A DNA stretch of 64,000 nt from assembly GCF_000243095.1 (NCBI RefSeq), contig NZ_AHJE01000048.1, forward strand, positions 1 to 64,000, given 5' to 3'. The notes under the pieces are model-generated. The model was not told the DNA's origin. It saw nothing but the letters and a program-made list of their open reading frames with translations, and ran no database searches. The stretch's first letter is position 1. Each line of letters begins with the position of its first letter. The DNA is from Cupriavidus basilensis OR16 (GTDB lineage: Bacteria; Pseudomonadota; Gammaproteobacteria; Burkholderiales; Burkholderiaceae). The position numbers and the translations under genes were made by a program. Shown here piece by piece: positions 9,909 through 21,304 of the stretch.

Positions 9909-10918
9909 GCGCGACCATCGCCCTCCACGACGGCGCGCCTGGCAATGCCAGCGCCCTGGCCATCGACGTGCACGGCATCAACAAGCACTACGGTGACAAG
10001 CACGTCGTCAACAACCTGACGATGCAAGTCGCGCGCGGTGAGATCTTCGGTTTCCTCGGCCCCAACGGCAGCGGCAAGACCACCTCCATCCGCATGATGT
10101 GCGGGCTGCTGACGCCGGACTCCGGCACCGGCACCTGCCTGGGCTACGACATCCTGCGCGAGACCGCCGAGATCAAGCGGCGTGTGGGCTATATGACGCA
10201 GAAGTTCTCCTACTGGGACGATCTATCCATCCGCGAGAACCTGGATTTCGTGGCGCGCGTGTACGGCATGCCGCACCGGCGCGAGGTGGTGGACCGGGCG
10301 CTCGAAGACCTGGGCCTGGCGAGCCGCGCGCAGCAACTGGCCGGCGCGCTCTCGGGCGGCTGGAAGCAGCGCCTGGCGCTGGCCGCCTGCCTGCTGCACG
10401 AGCCCGAACTGTTGCTGCTTGATGAGCCCACTGCCGGGGTCGACCCGAAGGCGCGCCGCGATTTCTGGGAGCAACTGCACCAGCTAGCCGCGCGCGGCAT
10501 CTCGGTGCTGGTCAGCACGCACTACATGGATGAAGCGGAGCGTTGCCACAAGCTCGCCTATATCGCCTACGGCAAACTGCTGGCGCAAGGCACGGCAAGC
10601 GAAGTGGTGGCCAGCCAGAAGCTTGCCACCTGGAGCGTGCAGGGCGAGCAGCTCTCCGCGTTATCGGATCAGCTCAAGGGCGCGCCGGGCGTGGAGCAGA
10701 CCGTGGTGTTCGGCAGCGCCCTGCACGTCACCGGGCACGATGCGCCCGCGCTGGAAGCCACGCTGCGCCGCATTGCCGGCCCGCCGTACCGGATCGAGCC
10801 GATCGAGACCAGCCTGGAAGACGTCTTCATCCACATGATGAGTGGCGCCGAGGACAATATGCGCGCTGGCGAGCAAAAGCAAAAACACCGGAAGGACGGC
10901 AAGGAGGCCCGGGCATGA
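9905..10918 (+). CDS. ABC transporter ATP-binding protein (YbhF/DrrA-like efflux)
   Basis: Cytoplasmic ATPase subunit of 337 residues. Walker A is GPNGSGKTT, the signature is LSGGWKQRLALAACL (a Gly-Trp variant of LSGGQ), Walker B is LLLLDEPTAGVDP and the switch is STHYMDEAERC. The C-terminal 90 residues form the extension seen in the DrrA/YbhF drug-efflux group. Start and stop overlap neighbours by four bases on both sides (ATGA), which implies tight translational coupling in the adaptor-ATPase-permease-channel operon. Confidence 0.93.
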   Translation: MSATIALHDGAPGNASALAIDVHGINKHYGDKHVVNNLTMQVARGEIFGFLGPNGSGKTTSIRMMCGLLTPDSGTGTCLGYDILRETAEIKRRVGYMTQKFSYWDDLSIRENLDFVARVYGMPHRREVVDRALEDLGLASRAQQLAGALSGGWKQRLALAACLLHEPELLLLDEPTAGVDPKARRDFWEQLHQLAARGISVLVSTHYMDEAERCHKLAYIAYGKLLAQGTASEVVASQKLATWSVQGEQLSALSDQLKGAPGVEQTVVFGSALHVTGHDAPALEATLRRIAGPPYRIEPIETSLEDVFIHMMSGAEDNMRAGEQKQKHRKDGKEARA

Positions 10919-12093
10919 CTGGCAATGCGGGCGAACCGGCCAAGGCCGCCAACGGCGCACGCTTGCCGCTTTCACTGCAGCGCTGGTGGAGCATCGTGCT
11001 CAAGGAGTTCCTGCAACTGCGCCGGGACCGTGTCACGTTTGGCATGATCGTCGGCCTGCCCATCGTGCAGCTGATGCTGTTCGGCTTTGCCATCAACACC
11101 GATCCGCGCCAGCTCACCACCGTGGTCATCGCCGCGGACCAGAGCGAGTTCACCCGCTCGTTCGTGGCCGGCATGCAGGCGACCACCTACTTCAACGTGG
11201 TCGGCACCCTGCCCGACGAAGCCGCCGGGCGCGAGGCGCTGATGAAGGGGCAGGCGCAGTTCGTGCTGAGCATCCCGCCCGACTTCACCAGCCGGCTGCT
11301 GCGCGGCGAACGCCCGGCGCTGCTGGTCGAGGCCGATGCCACCGACCCATCCGCCACCGGCTCGGCCATCGCAGCGCTGGCGCAGCTGCCGTTCTCGGTC
11401 GCGGACAAGGACTTGCAGGGGGCACTGGCTCATCTGGCGGGCGGCAAGCCGCCGTTCGATGTGCAGGTGCAGCGTCTCTACAATCCGGAGGGGCTCACGC
11501 AGTACAACATCATTCCCGGGCTGATGGGGGTGATCCTGACCATGACGATGGTCATGATGACGGGGCTGGCGATGACGCGCGAGCGCGAGCGCGGCACCAT
11601 GGAAAACCTGCTTGCCACGCCGGTCAGGCCGCTGGAGGTGATCAGCGGCAAGATCGTCCCCTACATCTTCATCGGCCTGATCCAGGCCACCATCATCCTG
11701 CTGGCCGCGCGCTGGGTCTTCGCCGTGCCCTTTGTCGGCTCGGTGGTGGCGGTCTACCTGGCGGCGCTGCTGTTCATCGCTGCCAACCTGACCGTGGGCA
11801 TCACGCTGTCGTCGCTTGCGCAAAACCAGTTGCAGGCGGTGCAGCTGACGTTCTTCTACTTCCTGCCGAACCTGCTGCTGTCCGGCTTCATGTTTCCCTT
11901 CCAGGGCATGCCGCGCTGGGCGCAGGCGATCGGCAACGTGCTGCCGATGACCTACTTCAACCGCCTGATACGCGGCATCCTGCTCAAAGGCAACAGCTGG
12001 ACCGAGCTATGGCCGAACGTGTGGCCGATGGCGCTGTTCACGGTAATCGTCATGACCATTGCAGTGCGCTTCTATCGCCGCACGCTGGATTGA
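10915..12093 (+). CDS. ABC-2 type permease (YbhR/YhhJ-like)
   Basis: Inner-membrane subunit of 392 residues. One transmembrane helix near residue 45 (FGMIVGLPIVQLMLFGFAI) is followed by a large periplasmic domain of about 150 residues and five to six C-terminal helices (from about 195). GMPRWAQAIGNVLPMTYF is the typical ABC-2 C-terminal motif. The start overlaps the ATPase stop; the channel gene begins ten bases downstream. Only one permease is present, so a homodimer is likely, unlike E. coli YbhFSR with two. Confidence 0.92.
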   Translation: MTGNAGEPAKAANGARLPLSLQRWWSIVLKEFLQLRRDRVTFGMIVGLPIVQLMLFGFAINTDPRQLTTVVIAADQSEFTRSFVAGMQATTYFNVVGTLPDEAAGREALMKGQAQFVLSIPPDFTSRLLRGERPALLVEADATDPSATGSAIAALAQLPFSVADKDLQGALAHLAGGKPPFDVQVQRLYNPEGLTQYNIIPGLMGVILTMTMVMMTGLAMTRERERGTMENLLATPVRPLEVISGKIVPYIFIGLIQATIILLAARWVFAVPFVGSVVAVYLAALLFIAANLTVGITLSSLAQNQLQAVQLTFFYFLPNLLLSGFMFPFQGMPRWAQAIGNVLPMTYFNRLIRGILLKGNSWTELWPNVWPMALFTVIVMTIAVRFYRRTLD

Positions 12094-12103
12094 GGAGCCT
12101 GCC

Positions 12104-13614
12104 ATGCAAGCCTCGCCACACGGCAAATCCACCTCCCGCACGGTCCTCCCCGTACTGGCGGCAGCCATGCTTTCGGCCTGCGCGGTGGGCCCGGACTTCA
12201 CGGCGCCGGCCGCGCCCGCCGCATCGTCCTATACCGCCGGAACGCAGCCAACGCGCACCAGCGCCGCCAACGCACCGCACGGCCAGGCGCAAATGCTGGA
12301 GAGCGGCGCCGACGTGCCGGCGCAATGGTGGGCGCTGTTCCGCAGCCCGGCGCTGGACCGCACCATCCGCGCGGCGCTGGATGCGAGCCGACGCTGGCAC
12401 AGGCACGGGCCCGCATCGAGCAGGCGCGCCAGGAGCTGGTGGCCACCACCGGCGCGCGCCTCACCACCGGCGCGCGCCTGCTGCCGCGCCTGGACGCCAA
12501 GCTGAACACCACGCGCGAGCAAGTCGATTTCAACTCGCTCGGCATCACCGCCTTCCCGAGCCCGGGGCCGTTCACGCTGTATGGCGCCAGCGTGGAAATC
12601 TCCTACACGCTCGACTTGTTCGGCGGCCAGCGCCGCGAACTGGAAGGCCTGCGCGCGGCGGTGGACTACCAACGTTTCGAGCTGGAAGCCGCGCGCCTGA
12701 CGCTGGCCGGCAACGTGGCTACGGCCGCCATCCGCGAGGCTGGCTTGCGCGCGCAGATTGCCGACACCGAGGCCATCGTGGCGGCGCAGCAGCGCCAGCT
12801 CGCCATCACTGAGCAACGCTTGCGCGCCGGCGGCGTGGCGCAGGTGGACGCGCGGCGCCAGCGCAATGAACTGGCGCAGAGCCAGGCCTTGCTGCCGGGC
12901 CTGGCGCAGCAGCTTGCGGCCACGCGGCATCAGCTTGCCGTGTATCTGGGACAGGCGCCGGCGAGCGCCGAACTGCCCGAGTTCCGGCTGGAAGATCTCA
13001 CCTTGCCCGCCACGCTTCCGGTAAGCCTGCCTTCCGCCATGGCAAGACGGCGCCCGGATATCCGCGCGGCTGAGGCGCTGCTGCACCAGGCGTCGGCCAA
13101 TATCGGCATGGCCACCGCGCAGCTCTATCCGCAGCTCACGCTGTCCGGCAGCGTCGGCACGCAAGCGCTCTCCGCGCGCGATCTGTTTGGCAGCCTCAAC
13201 GTGTGGTCGCTGGCCGCGGGGCTGGTGCAGCCGGTGTTCCGGGGCGGCGAGCTGGTGGCGCGCAAGCGCGCGGCGCAAGCGGCCTATGAGCAATCGCTCG
13301 CGGCCTATCAGCAGACGGTGCTGCAGGGCCTGCGTGAAGTCGCGGATTCGCTGCGCGCGCTGGAGGCCGATGCCAACACCTTGCAGGCGCGCGCCGACAG
13401 TACGAAGCAGGCCGCCGATACGCTGTCGATCGTGTCAGGCCAGTATCGTCTCGGCGGCGTCAGCCAGCTTGCGGTGCTCGATGCCGAGCGGCAGTACCGG
13501 CAGGCTGCGCTCTCGCTGTCGCAGGCTACCGCCAGCCGCTTTACCGATTCCGCGGCGCTGCTGCAGGCGCTGGGGGGCGGCTGGTGGCAGGCCGAGGCGG
13601 CCGCTGCGCAATGA
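12104..13614 (+). pseudogene. NodT/OprM-family outer-membrane efflux lipoprotein, single-base frameshift
   Basis: TolC-like channel protein of the RND/NodT type. The start at 12104 follows a TGAGGAG ribosome site; the signal ends in MLSACAVGPDF, the lipobox plus the family's GPDF motif. Near 12388 one C is missing (AGCCCGACG is read as AGCCGACG), shifting the frame after IRAALDAS. The second frame runs to 13614 with PTLAQARARIEQARQEL, the repeated coiled-coil halves and FRGGELVARKRAAQAAYEQ. The same gene holds an in-frame 18-base tandem duplication at 12445-12479 (TTGARL twice). With one base restored it would give about 503 residues. Confidence 0.82.
12445..12479 (+). repeat. 18-bp in-frame tandem duplication inside the NodT-type gene
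   Basis: Two copies of ACCACCGGCGCGCGCCT, period 18, give the peptide TTGARL twice. Family members normally have one copy before the first long helix. It may be replication slippage or an assembly artefact. Confidence 0.8.
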
Positions 13615-13663
13615 ACCAGTGAACCAATGAACGCTGGGCGCGCAAGGGCGCACGGCGCGGCGC

Positions 13664-14857
13664 TCAGCGCCCCAGAAAACCACGCAACCGCCGCACGCCT
13701 TCATCCAGCCTCGCCGGATCACACGCATAACACCACCGCACAAAGCCCTCCCCCTCATCCCCGAACGCGCTCCCGGGCGCCAGCCCGAGCCGTGCCTCGC
13801 GCACCAGCTGCTTGCACAACGCCAGGCTGTCGCTGGCGCCGGCCAGCCGGAAGAACACATACATGGCGCCCTCTGGCGCATGCACATCCACGCCCGGTAC
13901 CGCGGCCAACGCACCAACCAGGTGATCGCGCGCCGCGCGCAGCCTGCCGACCAGTTCACGGGTAAAGGCCTCGCCCTCTCGCACCGCCACAATGCCTGCT
14001 TCCTGCACGAAGGACGGCGCGCACGACGTGTTGTACTCAACCAGCTTGCCCAGGTCGTCCGTGAGCGCCGCGGGCAGCACCATCCAGCCCAGCCGCCAGC
14101 CGGTCATCAGCCAGGCCTTGGAAAACGAGTTGACACAGATCACCCGCTCGTCGCGGCTGGCGATATCCAGGAACGACGGCGCGATGGCGCCATCGCCTTC
14201 ACCGTAATACAGCCGCTCGTACACTTCATCGGCAATGATCCAGATGCCAAGGCGCCGGCAGTGCGCGAGCACCGCTTGCTGGTCCGCGCGCGACATCACC
14301 CAGCCGGTAGGGTTGTTCGGCGAGTTGATCATCAGCAAGCGCGTATCCGGCGTCAGCGCGGCCAGCAGCTTGTCGAGATCCAGCGTCCAGCCGTGCGCGC
14401 CGTAATCGAGCGAGACGGTTTCCACCTCGGCGCCCAGGATTTTGGGGATTTCCACCAGGTTGGGCCACAGCGGCGTGACGGCAACGGCGCGGTCGCCGGG
14501 CCCGGCCACCAGTTGGGCGGCCAGCATCAGCGCGTTGACGCCGGCGCTGGTCACCACCACGTTGTCCGCAGCGGTGGCGCCATGCAGCGCACTGACGTAG
14601 TCGGCCAGCGCGCTGCGCAGCGGGGCGATGCCAAGGTTGTGCGTGTAGAAGGTGGCGCCGCCGGCCAGCGCCCGGCTGGCGGCGTCGCGGATGAAGACAG
14701 GCGTGACCTGGTCGGACTCGCCGAACCAGAAGGGCAGTACGTCGGGCAGGCCGATGCCGGCATTGGCCACCTCGCGGATGCGCGATGCGCGCAGGTGATG
14801 GACGGTGGCGCGGGCTGCGGCCGGGACGGACGCTATGCCGGACGGACTGGTGGACAT
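13664..14857 (-). CDS. Class I/II PLP-dependent aminotransferase
   Basis: Aspartate-aminotransferase-fold enzyme of 397 residues. SPNNPTGWVM holds the conserved Asn-Pro-x-Gly, ADEVYERLYYG carries the PLP-binding Asp and Tyr, and NSFSKAWLMTGWRLGW holds the Schiff-base lysine. RWCYACDP near the end matches the carboxylate-binding Arg region. Similar betaproteobacterial proteins are annotated only as aminotransferases; the amino donor is not evident. It converges with the efflux operon, the stops being 49 bases apart. Confidence 0.9.
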   Translation of the reverse strand: MSTSPSGIASVPAAARATVHHLRASRIREVANAGIGLPDVLPFWFGESDQVTPVFIRDAASRALAGGATFYTHNLGIAPLRSALADYVSALHGATAADNVVVTSAGVNALMLAAQLVAGPGDRAVAVTPLWPNLVEIPKILGAEVETVSLDYGAHGWTLDLDKLLAALTPDTRLLMINSPNNPTGWVMSRADQQAVLAHCRRLGIWIIADEVYERLYYGEGDGAIAPSFLDIASRDERVICVNSFSKAWLMTGWRLGWMVLPAALTDDLGKLVEYNTSCAPSFVQEAGIVAVREGEAFTRELVGRLRAARDHLVGALAAVPGVDVHAPEGAMYVFFRLAGASDSLALCKQLVREARLGLAPGSAFGDEGEGFVRWCYACDPARLDEGVRRLRGFLGR

Positions 14858-14908
14858 CTGAGCTCCTTGCGGTTGTAAGGGTCGGCGCGCCGGGGCAACC
14901 TGCGGCGG

Positions 14909-15226
14909 CTACCGCCCGGGATCGTCCTGCTGCTGCCAGCCGGGTTTCATCCGCAGGCCGAAGCTGCTGCGTGGCTGCACATCGCGCTCGGGGCGCAGAG
15001 CGTATTGGTCGTGGTTGACCTGCGCCCCCGTGCCAGCTTGCTCGGCATCCCGGGATGCTGGCGTCGGCGCAGGGCCGGCGCGCGTGCCGGCCTTGGCGGG
15101 TGCGCGCACGCCATTGGCATCCGATGCGGCGGCGGACGCCGCCAGCACGGTGGGGCTGGCCAAGGCGAGCCATAGCGCCGCCAGGCTGGTGAAGATGGAG
15201 ATCGAGAAAAGAGGTTTTGCTATCAC
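14909..15226 (-). CDS. Small secreted protein of unknown function
   Basis: 105 residues from a GTG start. The N-terminus has a clear signal peptide (LFSISIFTSLAALWLALA, then SPTVLAASAAA as cleavage region). The mature part is short, low in complexity and rich in Ala, Gly and Pro, with a more specific tail RSSFGLRMKPGW. No domain was recognised. The ribosome site is weak, so the start is uncertain. It lies between the aminotransferase and uvrA on the same strand. Confidence 0.5.
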   Translation of the reverse strand: MIAKPLFSISIFTSLAALWLALASPTVLAASAAASDANGVRAPAKAGTRAGPAPTPASRDAEQAGTGAQVNHDQYALRPERDVQPRSSFGLRMKPGWQQQDDPGR

Positions 15227-15401
15227 GCTGTCATGCGGCGGCTACGCATGGCCCGCCCGGCCGCCACCTCTGCGGCGCACGGCTGGACCGGCGGCGGCCA
15301 CCAGTGGCTGAATCCGTTATTGTGTCAGCTACCGGGGCCGCCGGGTGAAAACGGCCTGCAGCCTCGCTTTGCGGGAGGGTGGCGAGGCTGCCGCGCCGGC
15401 T

Positions 15402-18400
15402 TTACTGCGCCGCCGCCAGCCGGCGCTTGCCGTCGCTGCCGTCCTCCGTGGCGGCCGTGCCAGTGGCCTTGCCGCGCGCCAGCACCGGCGCCAGCGCCGC
15501 GCCGGTGTGGCTGGCCCGCACCCGAACCAGCCCCTCGGGGCAGCCCCTCGGGGTCGTTGCGGCAACGATGCCGCCGCCCGCCACGCCGCCTTCCGGGCCC
15601 AGGTCGAGGATCCAGTCGGCCTCGGCGATCACGTCGAGATCGTGCTCGATCACCACCACGCTATGGCCGCCATCCGCCAGCCGGTGCAGCACGCGTATCA
15701 GCTTGGCCACGTCGGCCATGTGCAGGCCCACCGTAGGCTCATCCAGCACGTACAGCGTGTGCGGCGCCTGCTGCCCACGGCGGGTGATGTCGTCCCGCAC
15801 CTTGGACAGCTCGGTCACCAGCTTGATGCGTTGCGCCTCGCCCCCGGACAGCGTGGGCGACGGCTGGCCCAGCGTCAGGTAGCCCAGGCCCACGTCCTTC
15901 ATCAGTTGCAACGGGTGCGCGATATTGGACATGGCGGAGAAGAACGCCACCGCCTCGTCGATCTCCATCGTCAGCACGTCGCCGATATTCTTGCCGCGCC
16001 AGGTGACCGCCAGCGTTTCCGGGTTGAAGCGCTGGCCATGGCAGACATCGCAATGCACCTTCACGTCCGGCAGGAAGCTCATGCCGATGGTGCGCACACC
16101 CTGGCCCTCGCAGGCCGGGCAGCGCCCGTCGCCGGTGTTGAAGGAAAAGCGCGAGGCGGAATAGCCGCGCGCCTTGGCCTCCAGCGTCTGCGCGAACAGC
16201 TTGCGGATGGTGTCCCACACGCCGATATACGTGGCCGGGCAGGAGCGCGGCGTCTTGCCGATCGGGGTCTGGTCGACCTCGAGCACGCGGTCGATGCTCT
16301 CATAGCCGGTGATGGACTCGCAGCCCTGCCAGTTGTGCGTGACCTCCAGCTTGCGGCGCGGCTCGGCGCGTGCCGTGGCCTGCGAGCGCGCGGGCGCCTC
16401 GCTGCCGGCCGCCTTGCGCGCGCGCCGTGTGGCCGGCGACGACATCACCGAGCGGCCCACCGCGTCGAGCAGGTTGGCCATCAGCACATCGCGCGCCAGC
16501 GTGGACTTGCCGGAGCCGCTGACGCCCGTGATGGCGACCAGCCGCGCCAGCGGAATGCTGGCGGTGACGTTGCGCAGGTTGTGCAGCTTGGCGCCATGCA
16601 CGGTCAGCCAGCGCTCGGGCACGGCCTCGCCGTCCTTGCCCGCCGGCGTCACCGCGCGGCGCGGCTGCAGCGGATGCAGGATCGGCCGGGCCAGGAACTG
16701 GCCTGTCAGCGAGTCCGGGCTGGCCGACAGCGCGGCCACACCGCCCTGCGCCACCAGCGTGCCGCCGCGCTTGCCGGCGCCGGGGCCGATGTCGATGATG
16801 TGGTCGGCGCGGCGGATGGTGTCTTCGTCGTGCTCCACCACCACCAGCGTGTTGCCCTTCTCGCCGAGCTTGCGCAGCGCGTCGAGCAGGATCTGGTTGT
16901 CGCGCGGATGCAAGCCGATGGTGGGCTCGTCGAGCACGTAGCACACGCCCTGCAGGTTGCTGCCAAGCTGCGCCGCCAGGCGGATGCGCTGCGCCTCGCC
17001 GCCAGACAGGCTGGGCGCGGCGCGGTCCAGGCTGAGGTAGCCCAGGCCGACCTCTTCCAGGAACTGCAGGCGGCTGCGGATCTCGCTCACCACATCGCGC
17101 GCGATCTCGGCTTCGCGCCCGGCCAGGTGCAGGCCCTGCACCCAGCGGTGCGTATCGGAGACCGTCCATTGCGCCACTTCCACGATGGGGTGCGCGTCGA
17201 ACGTCACCGCGCGCGCCACCGGGTTCAGCCGCGTGCCGCCACAATCCGCGCACGGCGTATCGGCCACGTCATCGGGCTCTTGCTGCTCGGAGGGCAGCGT
17301 CTGCTCGCGCCCGCGATTGTCGTCGGCCATCACGGTGTCGTCGTAGACGGCGCGCTGCTCCCGCGTGAGGGTCAGGCCGGTGCCGACGCAACTGGTGCAC
17401 CAGCCGTGCTTGCTGTTGTAGGAGAACAGGCGCGGGTCCAGTTCCGGATAGCTGGTGCTGCACACCGGGCAGGCGCGCTTGGTCGAGAACACAGTGGTGC
17501 TGCCGACGCGGGCGGTGCCGCCGTTGCCCATCGCGTGCTGCAGGCCATCGAGCGGCGCCAGCAGGTGCATCACGCCCTTGCCGGCTTCCAGCGCCTGGCC
17601 CAGCATTGCGCGCAGCGCGGCTTCGTTGTCCGCGGACACGATGATGTCGCCGACCGGCAGCTCGATGGTGTGCTCGCGGAAACGGTCCAGGCGCGGCCAC
17701 GGGTCCACCGGCAGGAATTCACCATCCACGCGCAGATGCGTATTGCCGCGCGCCTTGGCCCATTTGGCCAGGTCGGTATAGACCCCCTTGCGGTTGACCA
17801 CCAGCGGCGCCAGCAGGCCAACATGCTGGCCCTTGTAGTCGCGCAGCAACTGCGCGGCGATGGACTCGGGGCTTTGCGAGGTGACCGGGGTGCCATCGTG
17901 GATGCAATGCTGGATGCCCAGCTTCACATACATCAGCCGCAGGAAGTGCCAGACCTCGGAGGTGGTCGCCACCGTGCTCTTGCGGCCGCCGCGCGACAGG
18001 CGCTGCTCGATGGCCACGGTGGGCGGAATACCGTACACCGCATCCACCTCCGGCCGCCCGGCGGGCTGCACGATGGAGCGCGCATAGGCGTTGAGCGATT
18101 CGAGGTAGCGGCGCTGCCCTTCATGGAACAGGATGTCGAAGGCGAGCGTGGATTTGCCCGAGCCCGACACGCCAGTGACCACATTGAATTTGCCGTGCGG
18201 GATATCGACGTTGAGCGCCTTGAGGTTGTGCTCGTGCGCGTTGACGATGCGCACCACGTCCTCGCCCTCGATGGCGCGGCGCGCGCGCGCCGCGCGCAAG
18301 GCGGCCTGCAGCGGCACGCCAGCATCTTCGGCCACGAAGGCATGGCCCACGGCGCGGTCGTACTGCAGCAGCGCCTTGCCGGTATGCGAGTCCGCGCAGC

Positions 18401-21304
18401 GCTTGACGTCTTCCGGCGTGCCCACGCACAGCACTTCACCGCCGGCGTCGCCGCCCTCGGGGCCGAGGTCGATGATCCAGTCGGCTGCGCGCACCACGTC
18501 GAGGTTGTGCTCGATCACGATCAGCGAATGCCCACCGTCCAGCAGCTTGCCGAAGGCGCGCATCAGCTTGGCGATGTCATCGAAGTGCAAGCCGGTGGTG
18601 GGCTCGTCGAACATGAACAGCTTGCACTCGTATGGCATCGGCTTGACGCGCACATTGCTGGCCTGCGCGGTCTCGGCCAGGTAGCCGGCCAGCTTCAGGC
18701 GCTGCGCCTCGCCGCCCGACAGGGTCGGCACCGGCTGGCCCAGCTTCACATATTCCAGGCCCACGTCGACGATCGGCTGCAGCACGCGCAGCACCGCCGC
18801 ATCGCCGGCAAAGTACGCCACGGCCTCGCTGACGGTGAGTTCCAGCACATCGGCCACGCTGAACGCGCGCGGCGGCTGGCCCGGCAATGCGCGCTCGATC
18901 TTCACTTCGAGGATTTCGGCGCGGTAGCGCCGGCCATCGCAATCCGGGCAGCGCAGGTAGACGTCGGAGAGGAACTGCATCTCGACGTGCTCGAAGCCCG
19001 AGCCGCCGCAGGTGGGGCAGCGCCCATCGCCGGAGTTGAAGCTGAACATGCCCGCGGTATAGCTGCGCTGCAGCGCCATCGGCGCCTTGGCGAACAGCTT
19101 GCGGATCTCGTCGAAGGCACCGACATAGCTGGCCGGGTTGGAGCGCGCGGTCTTGCCGATGGGCGACTGGTCGACAAACACCACATCGGCCACCTGTTGC
19201 GCGCCGGTGAGGCTGCGAAAAGTACCGGGCGCATCCGTGGACTTGCCGAACTGGCGCGCCATGGCGGGATACAGCACGTCCTGCAGCAAGGTGGATTTAC
19301 CCGAGCCGGAGACACCGGTCACGCACACCAGGCGCTGCAGCGGAATTTCCACGGTGACATCGCGCAGGTTGTGTTCGGTGGCACCCTCCAGCACGATGCG
19401 TGGCGTGGCGGCGTCGACCGCGCGCGGCTGCCAGCGGGAGAGATCGGTCACCTGGCGATGGCCGGCGAGATACTCGCCGGTGAGCGTGCCCGAACCGCGG
19501 ATATCGGCTGGCGTGCCGTCGAAGATGATGTTGCCGCCGCGCTCGCCCGGGCCGGGCCCATGTCGATGAGCCGGTCGGCCGCCAGCATCACCGAAGGATC
19601 GTGCTCCACCACCACCAGCGTGTTGCCGGCATCGCGCAGCCGATGCATGGCCTCGACGATGCGGTTCAGGTCACGCGGGTGCAGGCCGATGCTGGGCTCA
19701 TCCAGCACGAACAGCGTCTTGACCAGCGAAGTGCCAAGCGCCGTGGTCAGGTTGATGCGCTGCACCTCGCCGCCGGACAGCGTGCGGCTCTGGCGGTCCA
19801 GCGTGAGGTAGCCAAGACCCACATCGCACAGGTATTTCAGGCGCGTGCGCACTTCGGCCAGCAATAGCTTGAGCGCGTCGTCGAGCATCAGGCTCGGCAG
19901 CGTGAGCTCGTCGAAGAACTTGCGGATGCGCTCGATCGGCATCAGCATCAGGTCGTGCACGGTCAGGCCGGGCAGCGCCTCGAGCTGCGTGCGGTCCCAG
20001 TCCACGCCGCGCGGCAGGAAGCGCTTTTCGGGCGCGCACACGGCATCGGCACCGGGCTTGCTGCCCAGGCGCCACTGCAGCGCCTCGGTCTTCAGCCGCG
20101 CGCCGCCGCAGGTCTCGCACGGCGTATAGCTGCGGTACTTCGACAACAGCACGCGGATATGCATCTTGTACGCCTTCGACTCCAGGTAGTCGAAGAAGCG
20201 CTTGACGCCGTACCAGTGCGTATTCCACTTGCCGTTCCAGTCCGGCGAGCCGTCGATGACCCAGGCGCGCTCGGCCGGGGTGAGGCTCGACCAGGCCACG
20301 TCGCGCGGGATGCCCGCCTTGGCGGCGTAGCGCATCAGGTCGTCCTGGCATTCCTTCCAGGCCGGCGTCTGCATCGGCTTGATGGCGCCGCCGCGCAGCG
20401 TCTTGCGCTCATCCGGGATCACCAGGCCGAGGTCGACACCGATCACGCGGCCGAAGCCGCGGCAGGTCTCGCAGGCGCCGTAGGCGGAGTTGAAGGAAAA
20501 CAGCGCGGGCTGTGGATCGGCGTAGCGGATATCGCTTTCCGGGCTGTGCAGGCCGGTGGAGAAGCGCCACACCTGCGGCTGCGCGCCGTCGTCCGCCGCA
20601 TTGAGGACATAGACGTTGACCCGGCCGGCGCCGCGCTTGAGCGAGGCCTCGATGGCTTCCAGCGCCCGCACCTTCTCCGTATTGCCCAGGCGGAAGCGAT
20701 CGGCCACCACGTCCAGCACCTTGCGCGGCCCGGTGGGCGACGCCACCACGCGCTGCGCCTGCACCCGCGTGTAGCCGCTGACCGACAGCCATTGCTCGAT
20801 CTCGGCCTCGGTGGTGGCTTCGGGCAGCTCCACCGGGAAGGTGACGACCAGGCGTGGATCGCCGTTCGCGGCACGTGCCTGCAGCTCCGCGTAGATGGTC
20901 TCCGGCGAGTCGTGCCGCACGGGCTGCGCGGTCTGCCGGTCGAACAGTTCGGCAGCGCGCGCGTACAGCAGCTTCAGGTGATCGTTGAGCTCCGTCATGG
21001 TGCCGACCGTGGAGCGCGAGCTGCGCACCGGGTTGGTCTGGTCGATGGCGATGGCCGGCGGCACGCCGTCCACCCGGTCCACCTGCGGCCGGTCCATGCG
21101 GTCCAGGAACTGGCGCGCGTAGGCGCTGAAGGTCTCGACATAGCGCCGCTGCCCTTCGGCGTAGAGCGTATCGAACACCAGGCTCGACTTGCCCGAGCCC
21201 GACGGCCCGGTCACCACGGTCATTTCGCCAGTGTGCAGGTCGAGGTCGAGATTCTTGAGATTGTGCTGACGGGCTCCGCGGATACGGATGACACCGGATG
21301 ACAT
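15402..21304 (-). pseudogene. uvrA: Double-length UvrA paralogue (four ABC modules), single-base frameshift
   Basis: Excision-repair ATPase homologue about twice the length of UvrA: about 1,967 codons from the ATG at 21304 (MSSGVIRIRGARQHNLKNL), preceded by AAAGGA. Four Walker A sites are visible (GPSGSGKSS, then three versions of TGVSGSGKST) and repeated LSGGEAQR signatures, so it is two UvrA units in tandem. Zinc-binding CxxC pairs occur in the insertion domains. Such fused UvrA proteins are known in Burkholderiaceae; a role in repair or antibiotic self-protection is inferred. At about 19546-19558 one G is missing in a CCCGGGCCC context, so RLIDMGP goes out of frame; the rest, from GERGG in the other frame through MTDLSRWQPRAVDA, runs cleanly to 15402. 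A sequencing error is quite possible. Confidence 0.85.

Noticed and set aside
15345..19811. 1,488-codon open frame on the plus strand opposite uvrA
   Set aside because: It mirrors uvrA codons in a GC-rich gene, is full of His, Ala, Arg and Gln, and shows no domain; uvrA on the minus strand has clear motifs.
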